Assembly: GCF_964340395.1 (NCBI RefSeq)
Contig: NC_135566.1
Coordinates: forward strand, 18,003,001-18,067,000
Source: Glandiceps talaboti
Taxonomy: Eukaryota > Hemichordata > Enteropneusta > Spengelidae
DNA length: 64,000 nt
Direction of reading: 5' to 3'
Positions 1 through 12,259 of this stretch are shown here, piece by piece. The position numbers and the translations under genes were made by a program. The notes beneath the pieces are model-generated. The model worked only from the letters and a program-made list of their open reading frames with translations. It searched no databases and was not told the origin of the DNA. How positions within the stretch are numbered: the first letter of the stretch is position 1; each line of letters opens with the position of its first letter.

Positions 1-302
1 GCTATCATTGACGTTGCATACCGTGTGAACCTCTTTGGCAGACGCCCGTTCATATTCATAATAATATCATCTCTGTGTCGAAATTACAATGATAATTAAC
101 GCACACTTAAAACTTGGTAAAAGAGAACTAGTTAAGAAATCACTACACCAATGATAAAACTGGATGTTACCCTTGTCAATCCACCATTAAACTCAATATC
201 ATACGGCCAGGAGCGACATGCGCGCGTGCAACCGTCAACCGGCGCACGACATGATGACGCCAGCGCTGTGATGTTTCATTTTCGTCGGTGAATTTTACTT
301 AC
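1..302 (-). other. Start of intron 1 of the CHCHD2/10-like gene
   Basis: Minus-strand sequence just after the consensus donor (GTAAGT at 302-297). It is CpG-rich around 205-290, as expected for the promoter-proximal part of a housekeeping gene. I see no second coding exon before the window ends, so the rest of the gene lies beyond position 1. Confidence 0.5.
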
Positions 303-349
303 CTGACCGGAGAGGCAGCTCTTCCCCTACTTCTTCCTCCTCGTGGCAT
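303..349 (-). CDS. First coding exon of a CHCHD2/CHCHD10-like twin-CX9C mitochondrial protein (partial)
   Basis: The minus-strand ATG at 349 opens a 47-nt exon reading MPRGGRSRGRAASPV and ending in a perfect donor (CAG|GTAAGT). Vertebrate CHCHD2 and CHCHD10 begin with an MPRGSRS-type basic, Arg/Ser-rich mitochondrial targeting sequence, and their first coding exons are similarly very short; that is family knowledge. The family's proteins sit in the mitochondrial intermembrane space, support cristae (MICOS) organisation and respiratory-chain assembly, and also act in nuclear transcription. Only 15 residues plus two nucleotides of the next codon are visible. The diagnostic hydrophobic middle and the C-terminal CHCH domain are outside the window, so the call rests on the N-terminus, exon length, splice donor and the housekeeping promoter upstream. 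It could instead be another Arg/Gly-rich N-terminus. Confidence 0.55.
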
Positions 350-469
350 GTTAGCTAATGGTTAAGAAAGCTATGTGTTGCTATTACGTGATAATTAGGG
401 ACTGGATACGATTGTTATGATACTTCGTTTTGCAGACACACGTTTTTAGAATTCGTCTGGAACTTTCTC

Positions 470-480
470 AAAATGGCGAC
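470..480 (+). promoter_or_regulatory. YY1-type site in the CHCHD2/10-like promoter
   Basis: AAAATGGCGAC matches the YY1 core (AANATGGCG) and lies about 120 bp upstream of the minus-strand ATG at 349. In animal promoters this element often sits at or just after the transcription start, which would give a 5' UTR of roughly 100-130 nt. The match is seen; its use is inferred. Confidence 0.5.
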
Positions 481-515
481 TGCTGAAATGCGCAAACTCA
501 GTGTGAATCAGTTGT

Positions 516-523
516 GATTGGCT
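516..523 (-). promoter_or_regulatory. CCAAT box (NF-Y type)
   Basis: On the minus strand AGCCAATC reads as a near-consensus NF-Y CCAAT box, between the YY1-type and ZNF143-type sites and about 170 bp upstream of the ATG. This is a usual position for an NF-Y site. Confidence 0.5.
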
Positions 524-535
524 GAAAATGCAAGT

Positions 536-550
536 TACCCACAATGCAGC
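536..550. promoter_or_regulatory. ZNF143/STAF-type binding site
   Basis: TACCCACAATGCAGC on the plus strand fits the long ZNF143/STAF consensus (YWCCCAYAATGCAYYG) almost throughout. Such sites are typical of promoters of mitochondrial, cell-cycle and snRNA genes. With the CCAAT box and YY1-type site it forms a compact promoter upstream of 349. The motif is symmetric in use, so it could also serve a divergent transcript, though none was identified. Confidence 0.55.
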
Positions 551-757
551 ACATTGCCGCTAACTTTGAAAAGAAATACGTGAATGTTACGTTTGGGAGG
601 GAAGTAATTATTGCTAAACCGTGGATGTAATACATAACTGAATTTTTTAATTTTTGGAAGTTCAGAATGAAGTCTATTAAGAAGTTGTTTTACAAATACA
701 ATCTCGATTTGCTGCACTTCTATTAGACGACTTGACTTCAAATTTCGTCACAGTGAA

Positions 758-792
758 ACCATAGACCCTACACCTGGTGTAGGGTCTATGGT
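758..792. repeat. 35-bp perfect palindrome with 17-bp arms
   Basis: Positions 758-774 are the exact reverse complement of 776-792 around a single central T at 775. It lies about 400 bp upstream of the CHCHD2/10-like ATG. It could be a foldback relic or a protein-binding palindrome. No function is claimed. Confidence 0.85.
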
Positions 793-2126
793 GAAACATA
801 TGATTTCTTGTCATTTCAGTTTTTTTCATCTACACATTATGGTTTTGATAAACTGGCAAGCATACTGGCGAGGTCATTGCAACATACCTTGGCCTTCCCT
901 ACATGTTTGCCAATGTTTTTACATACTTTCAGTACAATATATAAATTCTCAGTTTCTTTACGGTCAGTTTAACCATATGGAACAACGTGGCCCTTCGATC
1001 CATTGGGGAACATACAGATCACTGTTATCTTCCTCTTGGTAAAACCTACTTTTATGGATCCATACATAACATTCATTGGAATCACAAATGATGATTATAA
1101 AGTCTTGGGTTGGAAAATAACGTATTGAACCATGGCTCTTTACATGTATGCACTAATAGATATATTTGCCATACTTGGTAAACTTCAAGCGACCTGGCTG
1201 TCAATGTGTTGTCAGGCACGCTTTGACGGGGCGCCCTCACACATCGGTCAATCCCCCACAGCAGGTCGGTGAGGGCGGAGCAACACGGCATGTCTTGCAG
1301 TCTACTGCCACTAGTTGTCACCATGTACCAGTGATGCTCACTGAAGTATTGCTAGTTGTAATGTTATCTCAGATGTTGTTACCTGATGAATACCACTGGC
1401 AGTTTGACTCTTTGAAATGAATATAAAGTAGGCAAGTGAGATCTAGATATACTGATACACTATATATGTTAGAAAGGCGAAGCCTGGGCCAAGTCTTAGG
1501 GGCACACAATTCTTATACATTCTTGGTGTGATGACCAAAAGTGCATAACGAACAGAAGTTTGTTACATAAATGAAAGTTACTATTTTTTTCCTCTTTGGC
1601 AACATAAATGGGATTACAATATATGATGTCATTGCACATTGTGAGTAAGACGTTTTTAACTTTAGCCTCAGAATACATACTCAGACCAACCACTTGTCAA
1701 TAATTGAAACACGATTGTTTCATATCTCGTTCTTCTGTCAAATTTCTGAGATTCCTTTATGATAGGGGTCAAATCTATATTTAGGCCTGAATATGTTCCG
1801 ATATCGCTCAATTTTAGAATAGGTGGGGCAGATTTTTTTTATGTGTGTCTAGTTCAGGTAGTTATGTTTTCCATTGTTTTCCATATTGTCTCTGTGTTAT
1901 TGGTTTCTTCCCATCAGATGTACAGAGATTATAGATTGGAAGTTTTGTATTGTCAGTTTCCGCATCCACCATTTAATTTTTCTCAAAATACGCAAAATAA
2001 GTTTAGGGTCAGTAGTGAAAAACTAGGTTGGGTAGGGTGACCGGCCTTAACAGTATGAATCAGTGCTTCTTTCAGATGCACATTTAAAAGACCTCAATGC
2101 AAGATAAGAGAAAGAGAGAATGGTTT

Positions 2127-2508
2127 AAGGTAAATACCACTCAACACAATCAAGGCATTTGATTCAATCACTTCATGATCACATAAATTTCACATGATTG
2201 TCAAGACACATCAAATTCAAAACTTTTTTTCTTCACTTTTTCTTTGTTCTAACAATATACCCAGTGTTGCCTCATGGAAGTCAGCAGACATACATACATA
2301 CATACATATGAATATTCATGACTCACAAGTGATTATCACCTTCATGAATATTCATTAATCTTCTCATTATATATGCATGAATGCAGACTCCTATGAGGCA
2401 ACACCGGACCACTGCTGGAACAACAAAGGTGAAGACAAGTTTAAAGTTGGTATTTCTTGCCAATCACATGAAATTTATGTGATGTCAAATCCTGAACTGG
2501 AAATACCT
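2127..2508. repeat. Foldback (inverted-repeat) element, family F
   Basis: A left arm near 2127-2275 and a right arm near 2392-2508 are imperfect reverse complements. Clear paired blocks are CATAAATTTCA-type sequence with CAATCACATGAAATTTATG, and GTGTTGCCTCAT with ATGAGGCAACAC. The centre holds a CATA microsatellite and ATGAATATTCAT palindromes. A diverged single arm lies at about 42825-42960. There is no ORF; a non-autonomous DNA element is likely. Confidence 0.6.
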
Positions 2509-5500
2509 TAATTCCGGGAGTAGTTTCCCCCCTTAAAAAGACACACCTGGACAATCAGAATATACAACACAAGACGCAAAAATTACAGAAATATTACATT
2601 TTTTATTGTTTCTGTACAGAAGACTGTAAAACATTGGCTTGAATTTATCAGATATGTACCATTTCATATACCCGTGTTTTCATACTAACATTACCTAGAA
2701 GTGTTTTCATCTGATGCTCAACTATATAAACTGACTTTACACCAAACAAAATGATACCACAGTTGTCATCATACAAAGTGTGACTGGTGATGCCACTTGC
2801 CTCACAATCACTGAAATGTAACGCATACAAGACAGAAAAGAAAGGGTGTCACGAATCAATCAGACACGATAACTTCACAAATACATATAACAAGTCTGTA
2901 ATAATCAAAGTTGTACAGTGACAGAGAAAGTTGGTGTATGTTTAGTCGAATAACAGACCAAACTAGCAAGCAGTCTTTGCAACGTAAAATGTTGTCACTG
3001 TGATACATATAAACAATAAAATATATGTTGTTCATTTCAGTTAGAGTACAGGATGCAACAAACAATGCCCTCCATCAAAACGTGACATATTTTAAAACTA
3101 TTTCAACACTTGCATTGTTCAGCCTTTCGATTCCAAGATGTATTGCCCAAATGGATACTGCTCCTGTGGACATTCCTTTGTCCTTAAATTCACAAGAAAT
3201 AAATTTTTGTGCCAGGAAAGTATGGAAAATTGTATAGACTTGTTTGGACTTGTTGAATTCGTGTAATTGAGAAAACAAACAGTTTGATATGTAAATCCTG
3301 GGTATATAAAGTCACAGGCTATGTTTACCAGTTGTGTAACAACATAGCCCTGAGGATTGCATGTCCAGCTTCCTCTATTCATGGCATACATGATGTGAGG
3401 AAGGTATTTGTATCTTGAAACCAGCAACATGACAATACATATGTTTCTCAGTTCACTTTCCTATAACATCATCAAAGTTTTTCAAGCAATTCTTACAGAT
3501 TTTGGATTCTAGATATCCAAACAGAAAATTCAAACAAAATGTACCTTCCTTCTGCTGCTGTACTGTAACCTTAGCCTATCATTTGGGGCTTTTGCTCTCG
3601 CTTTCCCCCTACCACGTAAGTGACTGTTTTATTTAAAGACACTTCGGCCAGAAATCAGGCACAAATTCATGGGTTGTAAATATTTCCCCCCTGTGAAATG
3701 TCATCAGTAGCATCACCATGTGATTAGAACCAACTCAGAGGCTTGAGCCATACGATGTAAACATAACTACCATATTCACTTGTTGCTGCAGGAAATCATA
3801 ATCTAATAATAGGTTTCGATAAATGGCCACTAGCGAAATACCAGGCATGGTAGGGGAGTGACAAGAGCAATTTCCCCACAAGACTGGACTCTAGGTTGCT
3901 ATCCCTAATCCTGAGTATAAAGATTTTGTGCTGTACTGGCTTTTTGATATCCAATCAATAAACTTTAATAATCAAATTAATGTACTTTTAAAAAGCATTT
4001 CCCTTCGTCATTCTCACTTTGTCCTGAGTCATACAAATTTCTCTCTCCAAATCTTGTGCTTTTGTCAGGCCCACAATTTTTTTTTTAAAACTGAAGTTGG
4101 CTAAACTTCACAAATTTCAAGTATGTGGCTACCTGACCTGATATGTAAAACATCCTCCAAATATCATACAAATAAACAGAATTGTCATTATGTGAAGAAA
4201 AACAAGAAAGAGGAGTGCAAATGTCTTGATTTCTAATGAATTTCTACACTTCATATCTAGCCATTTAGAGTACTGTTCTGTCTGCTTTATCTCAAAATTT
4301 CTATCTATTCTTGTAATGGGGGCATTACATGCATCACCTCATTGCATACCCTTTGTAAATAACCTACAACTCGTGAAAAATCGCCGGTGCATTTGCTTGA
4401 ATAAAGTGAGCTATTAACTTCACACAAAGACATATTAGGTAAAGACAACAGGATTATATACTGATACAAAAACAACAGCGAGTGCCTCTGATTGTACGTT
4501 GACGCAATGTTTTCAACAATTCGTTTATATCTATAGAAGGTCGTCATTTGATATGTTGATGTAGTAGTACCAGCTGATGTATTTTGAATTAAGTAACAGT
4601 CGTACTGAATTGTTATCTCATGCAACGTTCTAATCAGTAAACAGAGTTATGGGATCTGGGATGCCCTGATGTTCATACTTTGATAAGTTACCGACACTAA
4701 CTACACTGTATGTCTTTGCATGTCTCAATCCCGAGTGGCACGCGCAAGCAAACACACCGGATTTTATTCACATGTGTATCTATTTGGTGAAATAAAAATT
4801 AATGACAATTATACCAGGAAGCAGTTACAGCTGATTTGATCTAGCCTTGAACAAAAATGTTTACATATATACTGATAGATTAATAGTATTGGTTTCAGAG
4901 TTAGTCTCCAAGTTTACTTCACTTGTGGAAGTGTACAGTAAAGTACTTGAAGATTCGGATACTGATAAACAGTCAATGGATATACCTGAATGAATAGACA
5001 ACTTTATACAAGGAGGTGTCTGCTTTTCCTTGACTAAGTCTTGATTTTTTTTCAGAGATACATATGCTCATCAACTTTGTGTTTGAATGAGTCCTCGTAA
5101 ATACCTGTATATTATAACTATGCTATGAAAGAATGCACAGGTTCAAAGTAGAATTACTTACTACTGTAGCAGCCATATCATTCAGAAATACATGGGACTA
5201 GTATTTCCAGACAAGGCAACTACTAAATGTGTGCACCCTGGTGTTTACTGCTGATATTATCTCTAAGTTTTAGTGTAACTTTGACACTGACTGTCAATGT
5301 TGCAAATGTAGAGACAAGAGTTTGAAACCAATTCTAGTAATCTAACAATATCTATGTAAACATCATCATTCCATATTTTCTTAAATCAGCTGTAGCTAGC
5401 AAACAAGTCATGTAAAACAACTCTTATCAGACAATATATAACATATACAGAATCATCTTCAAGACAATTTGGAATAGAAAATAGAGAAAAAAACTATAAG

Positions 5501-7492
5501 AAAGTATTTTACAAAAGACAATTATCAGCAGAGTGTTTGAAGCACTACATCAATGTTCTTTTAACTAGATCATTATTAAATTATGTAGTCTTTTCAGTGA
5601 TGTCGGTACTTTTTAGAAAATGAAGTAAATTCATTCCGTTCTACAAAAGGCTAAAAGTATCATACCACACATGATACTGATACTGTCAATATGACAGTAA
5701 CACTGTGGTCTGATACTAATGAACACCACTTCTTAAATAATCTTTCACTATCCTATCAACAGTTGTATTTACACCATAAAATCTGTGAGGTACAGTTACA
5801 TCACATTAAATTTTTTTAATTTTTTTAAAAAAAAATCTTAAATTTATATTTTTCTTTTGAATTCTTACATCATAACATGTACAAAGTTTTGAACATCAAA
5901 TACATTGCTTTCAAATACTAGTTGTAAACAGCGTAGACGCTTTTGGTAAAAATGAATGAAACAAAAAGTCGACTACCATTTACAGTAATATTTCTATCAT
6001 CCAAGAAGATTGCACACTTTTAAAATGGGTTCCAACATAAAATTGCTCACAAGCATTGCAGTAGGTTCATGGGATTTTTGATACATTTTTTTGTCCACGA
6101 TGCTCCCAGAGAAAACATCCAATGTGGTGGGGTTTTATCTGGCGTTATGGCAAGCTGAGGAACTGCCATGTAATGATACTGCTGCTGTGTTCTTTCTAGA
6201 AGATATGTGAATGTAATGTCATACATTGCATTGTTCTTTCAAATCAATGTGAAACAAGCCCTTAAACTGATGCTATAGTATCAGTATAAACTGAATATTT
6301 TCCTTTCACAAATTTTGTTCATTTTTTACAAAATTTCACATTGTATTCCCAAAAACCGCATGATTGCCTAATTATTGAACTTTATCAAAATACAGAAATT
6401 AATTGTTTGTTGACAAATGATTACACAGTCTGGACTGTGTACTAATACTGTTTATACACTGCCATCAATGGCTAGTATACAGGTGGGTTTCAACTGTTTA
6501 CACATGGACAGCAAACCAGTGTACACACTACCATCAATGGCTAGTAGTTGTAGGCAGGTAATTCAGCTAATTCGAAGGACTGACCCATTTCCAGAAATGG
6601 TTTGGTGTAATGTTCATTCGGCAAAATTGAACAATTAATTCGTAAAATCTACAGTAGAGTATCACATTGCATCTTGAACAACATATGCATAATTTGAGTG
6701 TTCAATTTGATGCAACGGATTTGAAGCTATGAGTTCTCATTGCACAAACTGGTTCATACATTACATCCTTATTGCAAACTCAAGGGAATGCATTGCTCTA
6801 TAAATAACATCCACCTGTGTGACAAGGTAGCAAAAGTACACTTGTGGGTATATAGACTGGCCTTGATAATGAGTTGAAAGGCTTTTCCAATTTCAATCAA
6901 ATTCTGTTTAACATGGCAGAATTTATACTGTATAACTTGCAACTTACATAACTTTCAGAGTAAAGAATTCAAAAACTAAATTTAGGTGCCACCTGTTGAT
7001 GTAGCTGACCTAAACTATTTTGTGATTTTACGCTGTAGCGCCCTCACAGGCAGAAAGTGTTGTATGGTGCAACTCTACAAAGGTACTTGAATCATCTCCT
7101 TCATATGAAGTTCATAACTCCTGATTATCTAAACGGATATGAATAATTTTTTTAGTAATTTCAGACAGAACACAGCAAGATCATGGTTGATAGCTATTTT
7201 GATGTGATAGTGGTCAATTCGCAAGAGACTGCAATATCACTAAATGTTATGAGATTAGTGTTGGCGACTATGGGATTCAAACTAATACATGAGATTTAAC
7301 CCATGGGTACTTGATAAACTGACACCAACACAACATACGGATTATATTACCCATTAACTTCTAAATGCCAGTAGTTCAGAGTATGGAATCTTTACGCTAT
7401 CCCTGATGCAGATTCCGGATATGACAAAAAGCTCAAGCCATGCTTTCTCCCACACTTTCTTTGTTTCCAGCTAAACACTTGTAAAGTTGTGA

Positions 7493-7672
7493 GAATGAAT
7501 GTTCATGGACTCTAGGTTCATACTTAGTAACGAAAATTTCTACTCACAGAGTCACAAAATTTCTTGGAAGCATTTTCCCTGACAATTGGTAACAAGACGT
7601 CAGCAAAAATGTGGGAGTCACTTCCAAGAAATATTTTGACTCAGTGAGTAGAAATTTTCATAACTAACTGTA
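7493..7672. repeat. Foldback element, family D
   Basis: Sequence around 7530-7575 (AAAATTTCTACTCACAGAGTC, then AAATTTCTTGGAAG) recurs inverted at about 7621-7666. Relatives of the left half lie at about 33365-33480 (intron 3) and 34788-34900 (intron 2), so this is a dispersed family rather than a chance hairpin. Confidence 0.6.
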
Positions 7673-8506
7673 AAAAGGTATCATCAACATTCATTTGTAT
7701 CGTTTGATTCAATTTTTGACAACAATATTTCATTGATCAGAGTGACAAACAGTTCAAATTCTCAAAAAAAGTTGACAAAAAAATAAGCATCTTGTTGTTT
7801 GAAACACGTTTTTTGCTGACAATGCTGGACATCATGACTCTGAATAATCCTCTACAAGTACATGTAAAGGTCATAGGTTACCAGTGTCAATGCTTCATAG
7901 AGTGACAGCGTAATTTACTGCAAATCATGAGGAAAGCTGCTCTGAATGTGCAACTGACAGAAAAGTATGTAATTCAAGCCAGGAGAGCAGACAGACGGTC
8001 TCAGACGACATTCACAGACACTGTACAATCATAAATCATCTAGTAAACAGAGTCCATGCAGAGATGAAACATAATATTGCTGGGGCATAGAAATAATGTA
8101 AATTTCATACTTGGAGCAACACAAGACAATATCTGTACGTTGAAGACAATAATACCTTTTTGGCTTTTTTTTTAACTCAGAACTGAATTCTGAGGCAATA
8201 TCACTGTAAACAAGAGAGATGAAATAAACAGAGTCTCTCTCTGTTTTTCATACACGTTCATCTCTATAAAATCTTAAAAGTCATATATATTTATAAAGGT
8301 GAAACTCTGTTTTTGTAATAGACATATTTGACCGGATCTGTGATCTTTAGAAGTGTGAATATATATCAATATAATACATGAAGCCCCAGGATGGAGTGCA
8401 TCTTTACACCTCTCATCTGTGTGATGTTCTTAGGATCTCAGCTACAGCTGTTGAATTGCAAATGTCACTTAGTTTGTGTTTCTGTTAAAAGCCATTGTCT
8501 TATTTC

Positions 8507-8754
8507 TTAAGTCTCATAATCTAAAAGTTCGGCTAACAGAGGGGGAATCTCCAGCAACGGACACTCTTCTCGAAATTCCTTCATTTTCATATTATAAAGC
8601 CTGGAGACGTTCCTTAGTTTGGTCACCTGCATCAAGGTTTTTGCAAGTAATTGCTTGTTTTTCCAGTCTCGCCTTGTGATTTCTCGGCATAAACAATCCA
8701 TAAACTGTTCCTGGAGTTTTTCCACTTTAGCTGGGTCCTTCAAACCGGGACGAT
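8507..8754 (-). CDS. Nuclear receptor, last coding exon (LBD C-terminus and AF-2)
   Basis: Encodes residues 365-446. The acceptor (CCTTAG) at 8755 joins in phase 1 to the exon at 10146 and completes an Asp codon, giving CR|DRPGLKDPAKVEKLQ. The D-R-x-G-L box followed by a V-E-x-L-Q helix is the conserved helix 9-10 region of NR1 receptors. Helices 10-11 follow (LAKTLMQVTKLRNVSRL), then the AF-2 helix PPLLAELLDYE at 435-445, which fits the coactivator-recruiting pattern PhiPhi-x-E-PhiPhi with Glu440 as the charge-clamp acid. An intact AF-2 argues for ligand- or constitutively driven activation, unlike REV-ERB receptors, which lack AF-2. The stop TAA is at 8509-8507. Confidence 0.95.
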
Positions 8755-10145
8755 CTAAGGATGTTAAAAAAGGTAATGACATTGTAACTACCAAGTGACC
8801 ATAAAGGAATGACTTCACTATAGGATATATATATACGTTCACAAAGCACAACACACACATACCTAAAAATTTGCATGGATTTCCAAACATTGTGGCATAA
8901 TTTTGATGGGGAACCCTGCTAACTGAGGTAGGAAATCTGGTAAAATTTCAATGGTTTCAATAATTTGGCGGGGAACCCCAGGTATAGTGGAAATCTAATC
9001 AAACTCACATAATTTTGGTGGTTTGGTGGGGAACCTTGTAAAAAAAGGTAGGAACTTGGTAAATTTCACCTGCTACACTTCACAAAAACACTGCATAAAA
9101 TACAAAGTTGGTTTTATCACATATATAGGATTTCTATATCTTTGGTAAGGCATCCTGGTAGAACATATGGATATCTCAAGTAGAGTTTATTTCTGTACTA
9201 ACCCTAACAAAATCACTGGCTATAAAACATCTTTCAATGGTTTTCAACCCACGACTGCAGTAAGACAATATTTTTATTTTCAATTATCCTGATCAATATT
9301 CTCAATTAATATCAATAATCAGATCACATTCACTTACAAAACTGAACAATAACTTAAATAATGTTCATCAGTATCAGTTGTCCATCATTTCATATCTGAT
9401 TTCCATACCTCTGTAGATCTGTCATACTTTGATAGTGCTATTAAAACATTTGCTGGCTACTATAAGTACCACATGTACACAATTTTCTTCTGATTATGAA
9501 AAATCGTTTTCCACATTATTACAATAATAAATAGTTTGTATCCAATTACAGATTTGCAATCATATACACAGTGTATCAGTAAATGTACTAGCTGCCACAA
9601 ATATATCTAGTTCACTGAATTTTGTCATCAAATACCCAAAATGTTTACTGTTAGCATTTCCAATAATTCAACAAAACAATTTTATTTTGCAGATGCTTAT
9701 CTTTTTCTGCGCGTAACGTTTCTGACTTACGAAATCTGAATAAAACGTGTCATAAAATGGAAGTCTTTTCTCTTTGTTCTAAATTTGTCCCCAACATTGT
9801 CAAATCTTAGTACCATACTATACGGTTGTATAACCCCTTTACATAGTAAAATTACAGGGATGGCCCACACTGGACTTCTTGGGAGACAGGTAGTATAAAT
9901 AAAGATTATTATTATTATTGAAAGATAATATATGGTTCTATATCATCAAATTCCTTGAAAATAGGATATGGATTATTCATTTTTCTTTGTATTATGTGAA
10001 TGTCTTTGCCTCAATTCTGGCTTTGGTTAAGAAACGCATTTCGAAAAATATCCACAGAAATTCAATATTCATGAAAATCGATTCTTGGGGTGATAAGTTT
10101 ATACTAATGCAACGGTATCAGAAGTACTAATTAAAGGGAACTTAC
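8755..10145 (-). other. Receptor intron 6 (phase 1)
   Basis: A 1391-bp intron with donor G|GTAAG at 10145 and acceptor TTAG at 8755. Around 9795-9919 it carries a short retroposon-like tail ending in ATAAATAAAG and an ATT repeat. No coding signal is seen. Confidence 0.85.
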
Positions 10146-10398
10146 CTCGACAGAGAAGAACCACCGCAGAAAAAAGAGCAACCTCTACATCGATGAGTTT
10201 GTTCTTGCAGAAGCCCTCAGTAAATTGAAACACGGATGACCACAATTCCTCTAGTTGTGAAATCTGAAACAACTCGGAACGTAAAAACATAGGACCAAAA
10301 CCAAACCAGACTATGTCTTTTCCTTGTAATATGCTTTCACTACTCCTTACCAGCCAGATCTCAAAGAAACTTCCCTTCAGGAGAGTCATCTGGTCCTC
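10146..10398 (-). CDS. Nuclear receptor, LBD exon (helices 4-8)
   Basis: Encodes residues 281-364 and joins in phase 0 to the exon at 11041, giving FMELSQ|EDQMTLLKGSF. This is the nuclear receptor LBD signature (F..L...DQ..LL), with Asp282-Gln283 and Leu286-Leu287. The text EIWLVR, then a helix ending VEVALFSAVVLLCR, follows the helix 5 and helix 8 pattern of ROR, E75 and REV-ERB receptors (family knowledge: EIALFSA-type helix 8). The donor CGAG|GTAAG leaves phase 1. Family members use these helices to line the ligand pocket and, with helix 10, the dimer interface. Whether this pocket is open cannot be told from sequence. Confidence 0.95.
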
Positions 10399-10629
10399 CT
10401 GTTGACACATAAACAAACAAGAAAATTAATAGAATTTTGCACCTTGAGGACCAAATATGTCACTAAAAGTCCTCAAATCTCACCAAATGTTGCCACATGA
10501 AAGCATATGCCTCTAATTAAAACGATTGTGGCCTGTAATTAAAACGATTGTGGTTCACTGTCTTGCTTTCAAGGAAACTAATATTCATTAATTTTCCTAT
10601 ACAATTAATGTTACGGTAGTATTCAGATC

Positions 10630-10700
<71 letters not shown>

Positions 10701-11040
10701 GCACACACAACCTACACACATACGTATATACATACACCCACATACACACACCTACACACACAACCTTCACACACACACACGCGCACGTATACACATACAC
10801 CCACACACACCTACATACACATGCACACACACACACACCACACCCATACCATTGAAAAATGTATTTTCACAGATTCTACCTTTCAAATCGAGCCACACTA
10901 AGGAAATGAAGGACAACAGAAATAGACAGTAAAAGGACCGGAAGCTACACAGGGAAAATGAACAACAACCAAAAATAAACTGCATGGTAAAATGAAGCCC
11001 TTGCTTACACTCATTAGTAGTAGATTTATAACAGCCATAC
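10399..11040 (-). other. Receptor intron 5 (phase 0)
   Basis: A 642-bp intron with donor CAG|GTATGG and acceptor CAACAG. About a third of it is a CA/TG microsatellite (10629-10848). It holds no exon. Confidence 0.85.
10629..10848. repeat. CA/TG dinucleotide repeat, perfect then degenerate
   Basis: A near-perfect CA run from about 10630 to 10697 is followed by CA-rich sequence with TA, CG and CCTA interruptions to about 10848. It gives rise to Cys/Val- and His/Thr-rich spurious ORFs on both strands. It lies inside receptor intron 5. Confidence 0.95.
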
Positions 11041-11229
11041 CTGTGAAAGTTCCATAAATCCTGGAACAAATTTAGCGAACTGCACCAAGTAATAGACACA
11101 CGGCGTTAACACATCCGATAAAAATGTTGTCATAATGGCTGCATCGTCTTGGGGAATAGATATGTCATTTAACGGTACAACTGTAGAGGCTATGGGGGTT
11201 TCACTGTAACTTGTTCTCTCAGTCAATTC
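11041..11229 (-). CDS. Nuclear receptor, LBD exon (helix 2-3 region)
   Basis: Encodes residues 218-280 and is exactly 63 codons. The acceptor (GGTATCAG) and donor (TCACAG|GTATGG) are both phase 0, matching the phase-0 donor at 22888, so the exon joins directly to it. The first 30 residues (ELTERTSYSETPIASTVVPL and on) form a low-order linker. Helix 3 follows, ending YYLVQFAKFVPGFMELSQ. FAK-x-x-PGF is the family-typical end of helix 3, with Lys270 as the expected charge-clamp partner of Glu440. The H1-to-H3 distance (about 75 residues from QETTKF to PGF) is a little longer than I recall for E75-type receptors, so no extra exon is needed. Confidence 0.93.
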
Positions 11230-12259
11230 CTGATACCGAGAAAAAAGAGAAGGGGCAAAAATATGAATAAATAGTCCACTTTTAAGTCAGGAAATACCGC
11301 ACACGTCATCTCATAAATATGCACTCAAGTTGAACTGCACGACTTCTTTTATACACACACATTTGGCAGCACCTTAGTAACGTTTAGTTGTAAAACATTA
11401 TTACATAAATGAATGTCGACATGTAATTGATGTTGTAAGTTAAAGTACGCCCTAATCTACAAAGAACGACAACATTATTTATAACCACAATAATTGAGCA
11501 AGACTGAACATTGACTGTAAAATGAAGTCATTAATAAGCAGCATTTCACACATTCCACTCACCATAGTGAGTAGAATGCGGAGAGTGCTAGCCAAACAAC
11601 TCCATTTTCAGTCTATCTTTACTGTAACAGATTTTGACACTGTATGTATCACTGTTTTAAAGCCCATGATTCAATCCCAAGTTTTTAAATTAATGTTTAT
11701 CTTATCAGTAAAACCATTCCTTTTCTGTTCAGGACTAACCTTTTTAAGTAAAAAAAAATGTTTTCCACACTTAAATCAAACATCTTGATTACACGGTGAC
11801 ACGTTCATAAATTCAAATAAAAACACTCATTTTCATTTTTCATTTTAATGCGTTTTCATGTGTTTATGTGATAGGCCGTCAATCGTTTCTGACCGTTTAC
11901 ATGGAAACACCAAAGATGGAACAATTTGAAAATGGTGCTGTTGCACATACACAAACATTATAGTGACACGGTTGCGATGGGGTACGTAATTCCTGACTCA
12001 GGTCAAATTTGTGCGTTTTTCAAATTGTAGCATTTCGTTCGGTCTTTTAGACGGCACTGTTTTTGAATCTTTTCATTTTCACCCATTTACAGAGACTAGA
12101 TCCGTTTTCAAATGAAATTGAATCAATTTTCAAAACAACCCTCTTTCAGCAGCATTTATAAATTGTCTAATCTCGTCATCTTGTATCCGGCATGTGCATC
12201 AACACAACAAAATAGAATCATAAAAAGTGAACCTAAATCCTACTCTGAACAAAGGCTTT

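Larger units (their letters stand above)
793..8506. other. Intergenic DNA and 3' flank of the nuclear receptor gene
   Basis: There is no recognisable coding exon here. The part just below 8507 is the 3' UTR of the minus-strand receptor, but its end is not clear: no AATAAA is seen on the minus strand in the first several hundred bases after the stop. The nearest exact minus-strand AATAAA words I noticed are far away (around 4763-4768, 3628-3633 and 2599-2604). Two foldback repeats in this stretch are listed separately. ORFs of 60-100 codons here are in AT-rich DNA and match nothing I know. Confidence 0.6.

Noticed and set aside
10597-11099. Cys/Val-rich and His/Thr-rich frames
   Set aside because: Products of the CA/TG microsatellite in intron 5.
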